Source: an uncultured Collinsella sp. (lineage in GTDB: Bacteria > Actinomycetota > Coriobacteriia > Coriobacteriales > Coriobacteriaceae). From it: a stretch of DNA of 64,000 nucleotides. Positions within the stretch are counted from its first letter, which is position 1, and the number at the start of each line of letters is the position of its first letter. Below the pieces are notes generated by a model. It was not told the DNA's origin. It did not search any database and was given only the letters and a program-made list of their open reading frames with translations. Position numbers and translations under genes: made by a program. Location: contig CAUFBM010000001.1 in NCBI GenBank assembly GCA_959023295.1, forward strand, positions 124,001 to 188,000, given 5' to 3'. Below, in pieces: positions 1 through 7,507 of this stretch.

Positions 1-142
1 CAAGAAAGTGATACTGCGAAGCCGTATACGCCACAGCCTGAACATCAAGCACATTAAGATACAGAGCCAAATGAATGAGCGAGTTCATATCATCGACTTC
101 CATATCAGTGGTAACAATCACCCGAGTCAAATTCTGGGACAT
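1..142 (-). CDS. DUF1593-family protein, N-terminal 47 residues only (runs off left edge)
   Basis: Reading the minus strand from an ATG at 142 gives an open frame to the window edge. It begins MSQNLTRVIVTTDMEVDDMN and continues with SLIHLALYLNVLDVQAVAYT. The conserved TTDMEVDDMNS signature, an aspartate-rich nucleoside-hydrolase-like metal site, is typical of DUF1593 proteins, which are often found beside carbohydrate-active enzymes. A GGAG ribosome site lies about 8 bases upstream of the ATG. Only the start of the gene is in the window, so domain completeness cannot be judged. The call rests on the short motif and is fairly confident at family level; the substrate is unknown. Confidence 0.6.
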   Translation of the reverse strand, partial: MSQNLTRVIVTTDMEVDDMNSLIHLALYLNVLDVQAVAYTASQYHFL

Positions 143-279
143 AGGAACAGCTCCAATCAAAATCAATTCAGCCAGTTACACGCAAGGCAAGACGGGACCC
201 ACGCCCCCATCGCCACCGACCCGGCGTGCTGCCGGAAGCGCCCGGCCAGGGTCTCAGCAATGGAAACACAGCGGGCACT

Positions 280-384
280 GGGGTTTACCTCTGCAAACAT
301 TCCGCAGGGGGCATGGGCAGGCGCAGCGCGAAGCGCAAAGCGCCAGCCCATGCATGCCCGAGGACGTTTGCAAGGCTAAACCCC
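280..384. repeat. Multi-tier stem-loop downstream of the esterase gene
   Basis: Three nested inverted repeats are stacked here: GGGGTTTA (280-287) with TAAACCCC (377-384), TGCAAAC (292-298) with GTTTGCA (366-372), and an inner GGGCATGGGC/GCCCATGC stem around 309-359 closed by GGCGC/GCGCC. It sits between the stop of the minus-strand esterase (405) and the start of the DUF1593 gene (142). It could be a terminator-like RNA or an intergenic repeat. Both strands lack a clean U-tract, so simple rho-independent termination is uncertain. Nothing else is visible in 143-404. Confidence 0.5.
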
Positions 385-404
385 GGTCCCCGCGATGGGA
401 GGGC

Positions 405-1742
405 TTAGCGGTCGACCCTGGCCGACCACTCCCAGCAGCCCACCGGCTCGCCGTCGATGAGTACGTTGCCCCCGTCGAAGTCTTGATAACACAGGTCGTT
501 GAATTGGTGGATCCACACGCCGTGGTTGAACGTCTTCTTGGGCGAGCCGTCGGCCTCGCGATAGCGCCCGGTCAGGTCCTCGACATGGCTAAAGTAGGTG
601 AGGTGCACGTTGGCTCCGGCGTCACGTAGGCGCGCCGTGAGCGGCAGCACGGTCTGTTGCGGAGACACGAGTTCGTCGCCCTTGGAGTGCGTAAACCACA
701 GCGGCGTCTTGGCGAGCGCGGCGACGTCCTCGTCCGTGGCGTTGTACCACGGGGCACAGCAGGGAAGGCCCGCGGCGAAGAAATCGGGGTAGTCGGCGCA
801 CAGGCGCAGGGTCATAAAGCCGCCGTTGGAAAGGCCGGCGACCACGATGCGGTCGGTGTCGATGCGCTCGGCATGCTCGGCGACAAACTCGTCGATGAGC
901 GCCTTGAGCACGGGGGAGTAGATGCTCTGGTTGGAGCGGCCGAGCTGCTCGACGCCGTTGTCCATCCAAAACGTTGGCGACTGCGGCACAAGTACCCAGG
1001 CAAAGCCGCCAAAGTAGCGCTGGATTTGCGCCTGGCTAATGGCTGTCACGCGGTTGCCGATATAGGCGCGCGTGGCGCCTTCGCCCTGCGTGGCACCCTT
1101 GCCTTCGCCGGCGCCGTGCAGGTACACCACGAGCGGGGCCTTTTGGGGCACGACCGTGGCCTCGGGCGCGAAGGGATTGAAGCAGGCCGAGTCCTCGGCT
1201 TTAAAGCTGGGCTCAAAGAAGCCGTACTCGAGCGCGATGCCGTCGACGGCGGTCTTTTGCACGGCATTGCTCCAACCCTTGAGCGCGGGGCAGATGTCGC
1301 CGCGACGGGTATCGAAGACCAGGCCGCAGGTGGGGTCGTCGCCGTCGTCGCCGGGAAGAGCCGCGAGCTGCGTGACGTGCAGCTGGTCATCGAGCATGCG
1401 CGAGCCCATGACGCCGCCTTCGATCTTTTTGGTCAGGCGCTGCTCGGCGACCTCGAGTGCCACATGGGTGCCCACGGCGAGCTTGCGGCCATTCTCGTCG
1501 CACGGATACGCGGCAAGAATGTCGATGTAACCCACGGAGGGTGCGGCATGGTCGGCACCGTGCTCCTTGCGCATCAGGATCTCGCCCGTGCGCTCGTGAC
1601 GCTCTACATATATATGGAAAGTGTTTGCATCGACATCGTTGGCGCGCACGGTACAGGGTAGGTCGAGAACGACCTTGCTGATCCAGGGGCCAAAGTCGCC
1701 CAGGGTGGTGACGGTTGCGTAAGTACACGATCTGAGTTCCAT
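405..1742 (-). CDS. EstA-like esterase with Ig-like N-terminal region (alpha/beta hydrolase)
   Basis: A 445-aa serine hydrolase. The visible catalytic apparatus is the oxyanion strand VVYLHGAG, the nucleophile elbow GLSNGG (Ser305), an aspartate in SKGDELV (about Asp356) and the histidine in FNHGVW (about His407). The first roughly 190 residues are beta-rich and precede the hydrolase fold, as in Thermotoga EstA-type esterases that carry an Ig-like domain. There is no signal peptide, so it is probably cytoplasmic. The ATG at 1742 was chosen because GGGAGG lies just upstream; the frame stays open to 1862 without a ribosome site. Two perfect palindromes lie upstream (1792-1805 and 1869-1894). 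The substrate is not evident; a plant-glycoside or oligosaccharide ester would fit the neighbouring PTS and glycosidase genes. Confidence 0.75.
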   Translation of the reverse strand: MELRSCTYATVTTLGDFGPWISKVVLDLPCTVRANDVDANTFHIYVERHERTGEILMRKEHGADHAAPSVGYIDILAAYPCDENGRKLAVGTHVALEVAEQRLTKKIEGGVMGSRMLDDQLHVTQLAALPGDDGDDPTCGLVFDTRRGDICPALKGWSNAVQKTAVDGIALEYGFFEPSFKAEDSACFNPFAPEATVVPQKAPLVVYLHGAGEGKGATQGEGATRAYIGNRVTAISQAQIQRYFGGFAWVLVPQSPTFWMDNGVEQLGRSNQSIYSPVLKALIDEFVAEHAERIDTDRIVVAGLSNGGFMTLRLCADYPDFFAAGLPCCAPWYNATDEDVAALAKTPLWFTHSKGDELVSPQQTVLPLTARLRDAGANVHLTYFSHVEDLTGRYREADGSPKKTFNHGVWIHQFNDLCYQDFDGGNVLIDGEPVGCWEWSARVDR

Positions 1743-1791
1743 GAGCTGCCTCCCTTGCGCCGCGCGTGCTAAACAATCGCGGCAATACAAT

Positions 1792-1805
1792 CTAAACATG
1801 TTTAG
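1792..1805. promoter_or_regulatory. Perfect 14-bp palindrome, candidate operator O1 of the esterase gene
   Basis: CTAAACATGTTTAG is fully self-complementary and lies 50 bp upstream of the esterase ATG. The same CTAAACAT/TTTAG core recurs in the larger palindrome at 1869-1894, so the two probably bind the same dimeric repressor. The regulator is not identifiable within the window. Confidence 0.55.
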
Positions 1806-1868
1806 TTTAATGCAGAGTTGTGGAACAAGCAGATGAACTCGGTAAACGGCATAATCGAACACGCATTG

Positions 1869-1894
1869 AACTACTAAACATATGTTTAGTAGTT
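1869..1894. promoter_or_regulatory. Perfect 26-bp palindrome, candidate operator O2 of the esterase gene
   Basis: The 26 bases are perfectly self-complementary with the core CTAAACATATGTTTAG. The core differs from the 1792 site only in having ATAT instead of AT at its centre. Centre-to-centre distance between the sites is about 83 bp, or about eight helical turns. The arrangement is typical of a LacI- or TetR-type operator pair, but which regulator binds is unknown. Confidence 0.6.
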
Positions 1895-2084
1895 TCTATC
1901 TGGGGTTTTCTTGATGAGCTAACAGGCTATTGAGAGGCCACTCAAAGTAAAATCCCACGTAAATAGCCATATATCAATACATAGGCAAAGAGACGATTTA
2001 CTGCCGTTCAGATACGCTCACCCCCGATTTCCTACCGTTCACCGGACTGCAAACGGCAAAACTGCCATAAATTCAACGCTGCGT

Positions 2085-2126
2085 GTAAACTAAGTGCTGT
2101 AAACGTTCAGTAAACAGATTGTTTAC
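2085..2126. promoter_or_regulatory. GTAAAC repeat cluster upstream of the PTS permease gene
   Basis: GTAAAC occurs at 2085-2090, 2099-2104 and 2110-2115, and inverted as GTTTAC at 2121-2126. The last two form GTAAAC-N5-GTTTAC. The last three copies are 11 bp apart, about one helical turn, which suggests cooperative binding of a regulator on one DNA face. The cluster is about 110 bp before the PTS start codon. Confidence 0.45.
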
Positions 2127-2232
2127 GACAGCGTATCCAAGGGCTCGGCAGCCGTAAGGGGTTATAGTCGCCGGGTCAAAGGTGTGCCTACGTCCAAACG
2201 GGTAGGCACACGATGATATGGGGAGGGGTCCC

Positions 2233-3660
2233 ATGGCAGTAGATAACAAGCAGATTGCCACCGATGTCCTCGAGCTCGTGGGCGGTGCGGAGAATGTTGC
2301 CGTCGCCACCAACTGCATGACGCGCCTGCGTCTGACGCTCAAGGATAACAGCAAGGCCGACGTGGAGAAGATCAAGAAGGTCAAGGGTGTTCTGGGTTGC
2401 CAGTTCGCCGGCAGCCAGCTCCAGGTCATCATCGGCCAGAACGTGCCCAAGGTGCTCGCCGAGTTTGTCGCCATGTCCGGCGTCAAGCAGGGTGCCGCGG
2501 TCGACGAGAACCTCGACGCTCCTAAGGAGAAGTTCGAGCTCAAGAACCTGCCCAACATCATCCTCGACTATCTGTCGGGCTCCATGACCCAGCTGATCCC
2601 GCTGCTCATGGCCGGCGGTCTGTTCCGCACCATCGCCGCGGTCCTCGGTCCCACCATGCTCGGCGTTCTCTCCGATACCGATCCGACCTACACGTTCCTC
2701 TACACCACCCTGTACGAGGCCACGTTTACCTTTATCCCCATCTACCTGGGCTATGCCGCTGCTAAGAAGCTCGGCGCCTCTCCGGTTCTGGGCATGCTCC
2801 TCGGCGGCGCCCTCATGGCCCCGTCCGTCGTGAGTGTCGCGACTCAGGAGGGTGGCGGAATCATCTCCGTCTACGGCATCCAGATCGCCGCTGCCAACTA
2901 CCAGCAGTCCGTCCTGCCGATCATCCTCTCGGTGCCGGTCCTGTACTTTGTCGAGAAGTTCTTTAAGAAGGTCATGCCCGACGTGCTGTCCACGGTCTTC
3001 ACGCCGTTCTGCACCATGATCGTCACCATCCCCATCGCCTTCATCGTCCTTGCCCCGATCGGCAACGAGATCGGCAGCCTCATCGCCAACGCCCTCTTTG
3101 GTCTTGCTGACCTTGGCGGTATCGGTATCCTGATCGTCATGGCCATCCTCGGCGCCTTCTGGCAGCTCTTCGTGGTCTGCGGCATGCACATGCCCGTCAT
3201 CCTGCTCGCTCAGGTTCAGATCATCGCCGCCGGCTACGATCCCTTCGTCTTCGTTTCCACCAACTGCGCTATGGCCGCTGTCTGGGGCTGCGCCTTCGGT
3301 GCCTTCCTCAAGATGAAGAACCCCGACGAGAAGGGTCTTGCTCTGGGTTACGTCATCTCCGCCATCGCCGGCGGCGTCACCGAGCCCGCACTCTTCGGTA
3401 TCCTCATGCGCTTCCGTCGCACCATGCTCGGCATGTTTATCGGCGGTGCCATCGGCGCTGTGTTCTCCGGCCTCATGGGTGTTACCTACTACCTGGCCGG
3501 CGGTGCCTCTAACTTCCTGGTCTTCACCAACTACCTGCAGGGTGGCCAGATGAACACCGTCTGGGCTATCGCCGGTATGGCAATCTCCTTTGTCATCGCC
3601 GCTGCCGTCGTCTTTGCCACTGGCTTCTCCAAGGAGGAGCTCGCCGAGATGGAGGCCTAA
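2233..3660 (+). CDS. PTS transporter subunit IIBC, glucose/beta-glucoside superfamily
   Basis: A 475-aa membrane permease that imports a sugar and phosphorylates it. An N-terminal IIB domain (residues 1-80) carries the phospho-accepting Cys28 in NCMTRLRL. A IIC domain of about ten membrane segments follows from residue 105, with the sequence GGVTEPALFG typical of this superfamily. No IIA domain is attached, so phosphate must come from a separate protein; the stand-alone IIA at 13862 is the obvious candidate. The start is the ATG at 2233 behind GGGGAGGGG; an in-frame ATG at 2218 lies before that ribosome site and was rejected. The specific sugar is not determined. The GH1 6-phospho-beta-glucosidase nearby makes a beta-glucoside plausible. 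Confidence 0.85.
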   Translation: MAVDNKQIATDVLELVGGAENVAVATNCMTRLRLTLKDNSKADVEKIKKVKGVLGCQFAGSQLQVIIGQNVPKVLAEFVAMSGVKQGAAVDENLDAPKEKFELKNLPNIILDYLSGSMTQLIPLLMAGGLFRTIAAVLGPTMLGVLSDTDPTYTFLYTTLYEATFTFIPIYLGYAAAKKLGASPVLGMLLGGALMAPSVVSVATQEGGGIISVYGIQIAAANYQQSVLPIILSVPVLYFVEKFFKKVMPDVLSTVFTPFCTMIVTIPIAFIVLAPIGNEIGSLIANALFGLADLGGIGILIVMAILGAFWQLFVVCGMHMPVILLAQVQIIAAGYDPFVFVSTNCAMAAVWGCAFGAFLKMKNPDEKGLALGYVISAIAGGVTEPALFGILMRFRRTMLGMFIGGAIGAVFSGLMGVTYYLAGGASNFLVFTNYLQGGQMNTVWAIAGMAISFVIAAAVVFATGFSKEELAEMEA

Positions 3661-3701
3661 GGCCAAACCATTCGGACGCATACGACCTTACCTACACGAC
3701 A

Positions 3702-3737
3702 GGGCCCCGTCAGGCGCAAGCCCGGCGGGGCCCTTCT
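3702..3737 (+). terminator. Rho-independent terminator after the PTS IIBC gene
   Basis: GGGCCCCG (3702-3709) pairs with CGGGGCCC (3726-3733), followed by TTCTT. It ends the PTS transcript before the DUF4038 gene. Confidence 0.7.
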
Positions 3738-3870
3738 TACAAGGTAGACTGATTGGGGGCGCGTGGCGCCTACTCGCCGGGGTTTGCTAAGCGCCAGGGG
3801 CTTTCGCGCGGGGTTACCGCGAAAGAATCTGCCGGTTCGCAACTCCTTTATCAAACGAAAGGACATGCAG

Positions 3871-5184
3871 ATGAGTTTGGGAAAGCTGACCGTTAACGGT
3901 CGCCAGGACGGCTTTTTGTGCGAGGGCAAACCGTTCTTTTGGTTTGCCGATACGTGCTGGAGCGCGTTTACGAGCATTGCCGAGGCCGATTGGGACTACT
4001 ATCTGACCCGTCGCGCCGAGCAGGGCATGAACGTGCTGCAGATCAACACGCTGCCGCAGTGGGATCGCTGCTGCCCCGATCTGGGTATTTGGCCCTATGC
4101 CAGCGAGGACGGCGTGCATTTTGATTGGTCCCGTCCCAACCAGGCGTACTGGGATCGCGCTGCTGCCATGTGCCGCGCTGCCGTCGAGCACGGCATTCGT
4201 CCGGCGCTCGTGCTTATGTGGTGCAACTACGTGCCCGGTACCTGGGGCGCCAAGATTGCTGAGCGTTGTGGTGCCGAGGTTATGCCGCGCGAGGAGGTCC
4301 GCGCCCACGTTGCCCGCGTCGTCGAGAACCTGGGCGAGTTCGACCCCGTCTATGTGGTGACGGGCGATACCGACTTTACCAGCGACGAGGCGATCGCCTA
4401 TTACGAGGATGCCCTCGACGAAGCTGTCAAGCACGCGCCCGAAGCGTTGCGCACCATGCATATCAACCGCGGCAACCGCACCATTCCGTTGCAGTACCTG
4501 GACCGCCTGGACTTCTACATGTTCCAGCCCGGCCACAACTACGAGGGCCAGCCCGAGGCCTGGCGCCTGCCGCAGGACTTTATCGCCAACTATCCCAAAA
4601 AGCCGATGGTCAACTCCGAGCCCTGTTACGAGCAGATGGGTGCGTCGCGCAATGTGTACTGGCGCTTCACCGCGCAGGACTGCCGCGCGAGCGTGTGGTC
4701 GTCGATCCTTGCCGGCGCCAGTGCAGGTGTGACCTATGGCGCGCACGGCGTTTGGAACTGGCAGACCAGCAAGAGCCAGGGCTCGGTGCTGGGCGAGGGC
4801 TTCGATATGCCGTTCCGCTGGCAGGAGTGTCTGCAGTTTGCGGGCGTTTGGGACTTTGGCGCGGTCGAGCACGTGCTTGCCGGCCTGGGCGCTACGGCTG
4901 GCGACGACGCACTTGCCGTGGTTCCGGCGCAGGAGCTGCTCGATGACGCGCGCGAGGCCATTCGTGTGGCGCGCGTTGGCGATCGCGTCGTCACGTACCT
5001 GCCGCGTACCACGGCGCTCAAGTTTAAGCTCGACGGCACGCGCGGCTGGACGGCAACGGTCCTCGACATGGAGGACAAGCGCATCGCCAAGCTGCCCGTC
5101 CGCGACAACGGTGACGGCACCGTGCGCGTGGCCCAGCATCCCTTTGAGCACGACGCCCTGGTGATCCTGGCCCCCGGGCGCTAA
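3871..5184 (+). CDS. DUF4038 (apiosidase-like) glycosidase-family protein
   Basis: A 437-aa protein with the N-terminal DUF4038 signature: a strand resembling LTVNGRQDGFLCEGKPFFWF, then ADTCWSAF and a TIM-barrel pattern including VLQINTLPQWD. Acidic residues in VTGDTDF and VNSEPCYE are candidate catalytic or binding residues. The C-terminal 80 residues form a beta domain. Family members are cytoplasmic or secreted glycoside hydrolases acting on plant glycans; no signal peptide is visible here. The ATG at 3871 is favoured because GAAAGGA is 7 bases upstream; the ATG at 3865 would sit almost on the ribosome site. The preceding PTS gene and the relic of another such protein just downstream (5330-5422) suggest a sugar-use locus. 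Confidence 0.75.
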   Translation: MSLGKLTVNGRQDGFLCEGKPFFWFADTCWSAFTSIAEADWDYYLTRRAEQGMNVLQINTLPQWDRCCPDLGIWPYASEDGVHFDWSRPNQAYWDRAAAMCRAAVEHGIRPALVLMWCNYVPGTWGAKIAERCGAEVMPREEVRAHVARVVENLGEFDPVYVVTGDTDFTSDEAIAYYEDALDEAVKHAPEALRTMHINRGNRTIPLQYLDRLDFYMFQPGHNYEGQPEAWRLPQDFIANYPKKPMVNSEPCYEQMGASRNVYWRFTAQDCRASVWSSILAGASAGVTYGAHGVWNWQTSKSQGSVLGEGFDMPFRWQECLQFAGVWDFGAVEHVLAGLGATAGDDALAVVPAQELLDDAREAIRVARVGDRVVTYLPRTTALKFKLDGTRGWTATVLDMEDKRIAKLPVRDNGDGTVRVAQHPFEHDALVILAPGR

Positions 5185-5227
5185 CGGCTCTTCTCCAACA
5201 TTTACAACCCAGCCCCTTTCATGAGGT

Positions 5228-5287
5228 TGCGACGGAATGGTTCCTGCATGATAGCTTTAAGCTGCCAAGGGGAGCCATTCCGTCGCA
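5228..5287. repeat. Hairpin repeat, diverged copy of the GTTGCGGTGAAATAGTTCC family
   Basis: TGCGACGGAATGG (5228-5240) is perfectly inverted at 5275-5287. The left arm in context, GTTGCGACGGAATGGTTCC, is a diverged version of the GTTGCGGTGAAATAGTTCC arm found at 29681, 42684, 49698 and 53384. It is placed just after a gene end like the others. GGGGAC-type motifs follow at 5294 and 5320. Confidence 0.6.
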
Positions 5288-5329
5288 CTCATTGGGGACG
5301 TACTTAAATGAGTAGTAATTGGGGACGTT

Positions 5330-5422
5330 CTATGGGAGGGCGGTTTGCGTGGCGGTTATGTGACCCACGGTGAGACCTACGTCGACGATATGTTGCTTCG
5401 TCTGACCAAAGTAGAGGCGTAA
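5330..5422 (+). pseudogene. Remnant of a DUF5060/DUF5605-type glycosidase C-terminus
   Basis: In one frame the segment reads LWEGGLRGGYVTHGETYVDD followed by a short tail and a stop at 5420-5422, with no start codon. RGGYVTHGETY is a hallmark of putative glycan hydrolases related to the DUF4038 protein upstream. The coding match starts right after a GGGGACGTTC motif, so the 5' part of the gene appears to have been lost at the repeat. The match comes from remembered family motifs, not a search. Confidence 0.45.
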
Positions 5423-5536
5423 AACAGAGAGATAATCGGCTCCGGGCGCGATTTGCCGCATGGCCATCATAAGGGGGCAGCTCCTGTGGTGGTCGCGTCG
5501 ATGCGCATCCGGGACCATGGCGCGTGAGGGGCGAAT

Positions 5537-6448
5537 ATGCAGGAGTTCTTTGGAATTGATGTGGGCGGTACGGCCGTTAAATGGGCTGTGCTGGGCGATG
5601 ATTTTTCCATCCGCGAGCGCGGGAGCCTGCCGACGGGCTTTACCACGGCTGAGGAGACGGTTTCGGCGTTGATCGGGCTCGTCGAGCCGCATCGTGAGCG
5701 CGTGAGCGCTGTAGGCGTGAGCGCACCCGGCGGTATCTACGAGGGAGACGTCACGGGAACGATCCATCGCGGCGGTGCGCTCACGTTTATGGACGGCTGC
5801 CCGCTGGGAAAGCTCATGCGCGAGGCGCTGGGGGTGCCGGTTGCCGTCAATAACGACGGTAAGTGCTGTGCACTCGGTGAGTATGCGGCTGGCGCCCTGC
5901 GCGGGACGCGTTTTGGCGTGGTGCTCGCTATCGGCACGGGCATCGGCGGCGGCATCGTCATCGACGGCAAGGTCCTGCGCGGCGCGCACTGCTTTGCAGG
6001 CGAGTTCAGCTTCTTGCGCAACGATGTCACGACTGCCGCGGGCATGGAAAACTCCTTTGCGGGTTCGGGCGGTTGGCGTGCGCTCCGTGATGCCGTCGTT
6101 GCCGAGAAGGGCCTGCCTGCGGATTCTCCGGTGGACGGCCGCCGCGTCTTTGAGTGGATCGCGGATGGCGACATGGCGGCGCAGCGTGCGCTCGACCGCT
6201 ACGCTCGCTCATTTGACGGACAGCTTATCAACCTGCAGGCCGTGCTCGACCCCGAGGTCTTTGTGATCGCAGGCGGCATCTCGTGCCATCCCGAGCTCAT
6301 CGATGCCCTGCGTGCGCAGATGCCGCTGGCCCTCGCGAGTTACAAAGGGACCCTTGCCGGCATTCCTGTGCCGCAGATAAAGGCGGCCGAGCTCGGCAAC
6401 GACGCCAACCTTTACGGCGCTGTCCAGGAGGCCATGCGCCTGGTGTAG
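5537..6448 (+). CDS. ROK family sugar kinase
   Basis: A 303-aa ROK protein that phosphorylates a hexose or glycoside with ATP. An N-terminal phosphate-1 loop GIDVGGTAVKWAV (residues 5-17), SAPGG, and the ROK signature region AIGTGIGGGIVIDGKVLRGAH with GEF are visible. The usual CXCGXXGCXE zinc motif after GEF is missing, as in beta-glucoside kinases and some other ROK subgroups. There is no DNA-binding domain, so it is an enzyme, not a repressor. The start ATG at 5537 follows GAGGGG. It lies between a glycosidase relic and pyrE and is transcribed in the same direction as both. The substrate is unassigned. Confidence 0.8.
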   Translation: MQEFFGIDVGGTAVKWAVLGDDFSIRERGSLPTGFTTAEETVSALIGLVEPHRERVSAVGVSAPGGIYEGDVTGTIHRGGALTFMDGCPLGKLMREALGVPVAVNNDGKCCALGEYAAGALRGTRFGVVLAIGTGIGGGIVIDGKVLRGAHCFAGEFSFLRNDVTTAAGMENSFAGSGGWRALRDAVVAEKGLPADSPVDGRRVFEWIADGDMAAQRALDRYARSFDGQLINLQAVLDPEVFVIAGGISCHPELIDALRAQMPLALASYKGTLAGIPVPQIKAAELGNDANLYGAVQEAMRLV

Positions 6449-6560
6449 CGCGAGCCAAACGAGGCTGTCGAAAAAGATAAAGCCCGGTGTGAACCGCCCG
6501 CATCGACGCTTCGCCTGCGCTAAACTGGAAGGCACGTACGCGATTACGAGAGGAGCCCGC

Positions 6561-7244
6561 ATGGAGGCTTACAAGCAAGAGTTCATCAAGTTTATGGTCG
6601 AGTCCGACGTCCTTAAGTTCGGCAGCTTTACGCTCAAGAGCGGCCGTCAGTCCCCGTTCTTTATGAACGCCGGCGCTTACGTGACGGGCTATCAGCTCAA
6701 GAAGCTGGGAGAGTATTACGCCCAGGCCATCCACGATAACTTTGGCGACGACTTTGATGTGCTGTTTGGACCGGCCTACAAGGGTATTCCGCTGGCCGTC
6801 GTGACCGCAATTGCCTACCACGAGCTGTACGGCAAAGAGGTCAAGTACTGCTGCGACCGCAAGGAGGCCAAGGATCACGGCGCCGACAAGGGCAACCTGC
6901 TGGGCTATGAGCTCCAGGACGGCGACCGCGTGGTCATGGTCGAGGACGTCACCACCAGCGGTAAGTCCATCGACGAGACCTATCCCAAGGTTAAGGCTGC
7001 TGCCGACGTCGAAATCAAGGGCCTCATCGTGTCTCTCAACCGCATGGAGGTTGGCAAGGGCGGCGTGACCACCGCGCAGAAGGAGATCGAGGCCAAGTAC
7101 GGTTTCCCCGTCGCGAGCATCGTTTCCATGGCCGAGGTCGTCGAGACCCTCTACAACCATGAGATCGACGGCAAGGTCGTCATCGATGACGAGCTCAAGG
7201 CCGCCATCGACGCTTACTACGAGCAGTACGGAGCTCGGGAGTAG
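6561..7244 (+). CDS. pyrE: Orotate phosphoribosyltransferase
   Basis: This 227-aa cytoplasmic enzyme converts orotate and PRPP to orotidine monophosphate in pyrimidine synthesis. The PRPP-binding motif VVMVEDVTTSGKS (about residues 125-137), the flexible-loop lysines in CDRKEAKDHG and the N-terminal FTLKSGRQSPFF are characteristic. The start ATG at 6561 follows GAGAGGAG. Length is normal for the family. It stands alone, with no other pyr genes in the window. It is followed immediately by a structured element whose first hairpin begins 4 bases after the stop codon. Confidence 0.93.
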   Translation: MEAYKQEFIKFMVESDVLKFGSFTLKSGRQSPFFMNAGAYVTGYQLKKLGEYYAQAIHDNFGDDFDVLFGPAYKGIPLAVVTAIAYHELYGKEVKYCCDRKEAKDHGADKGNLLGYELQDGDRVVMVEDVTTSGKSIDETYPKVKAAADVEIKGLIVSLNRMEVGKGGVTTAQKEIEAKYGFPVASIVSMAEVVETLYNHEIDGKVVIDDELKAAIDAYYEQYGARE

Positions 7245-7247
7245 GTA

Positions 7248-7430
7248 GTTACGCGGGTTTACCAACCCGCGTAACGGCTCGACGCTGCGCGCCGCCCAGG
7301 GCGACAATTTGTCATTCAAAAGGCGAGGCATGACCAGAAGGTCTATGCCTTGCCTTTTTCATGCCAACTTGTTCGCCCTGGACGTCGCTCGCTGTCCGTC
7401 CTCTACTTGCGGCGTTGTCTTGCTCCGGAT
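7248..7430. other. Structured intergenic element, copy A (three nested stems)
   Basis: Stem 1 is GTTACGCGGGTT (7248-7259), loop TACC, AACCCGCGTAAC (7264-7275). An outer stem CCAGGGCGA (7296-7304) pairs with TCGCCCTGG (7373-7381). Inside is a hairpin AGGCAT-GACC-AGAA-GGTC-T-ATGCCT (7326-7350) followed by TTGCCTTTTT. Copy B at 15194 has the same layout and the same loops with different, compensating stem bases. Homology continues past the outer stem to about 7430. It could be a terminator complex, a structured RNA or a REP-type mobile repeat. The rest of the gap to 7507 holds a GGGGACGTTC motif near 7443. Confidence 0.65.
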
Positions 7431-7507
7431 GGGTAGTCATTGGGGACGTTCTTAAATGACTAGTCGTGAATGAGCATGGATAAGCGTCCAAAAATCCACG
7501 CTCGTCG

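Noticed and set aside
8..629. Plus-strand open frames at the left edge
   Set aside because: They lie opposite the DUF1593 start and the esterase end and across a hairpin; composition is random.
3865..3867. ATG at 3865 as start of the DUF4038 gene
   Set aside because: It would be one base from the GAAAGGA ribosome site; the ATG at 3871 has normal spacing.
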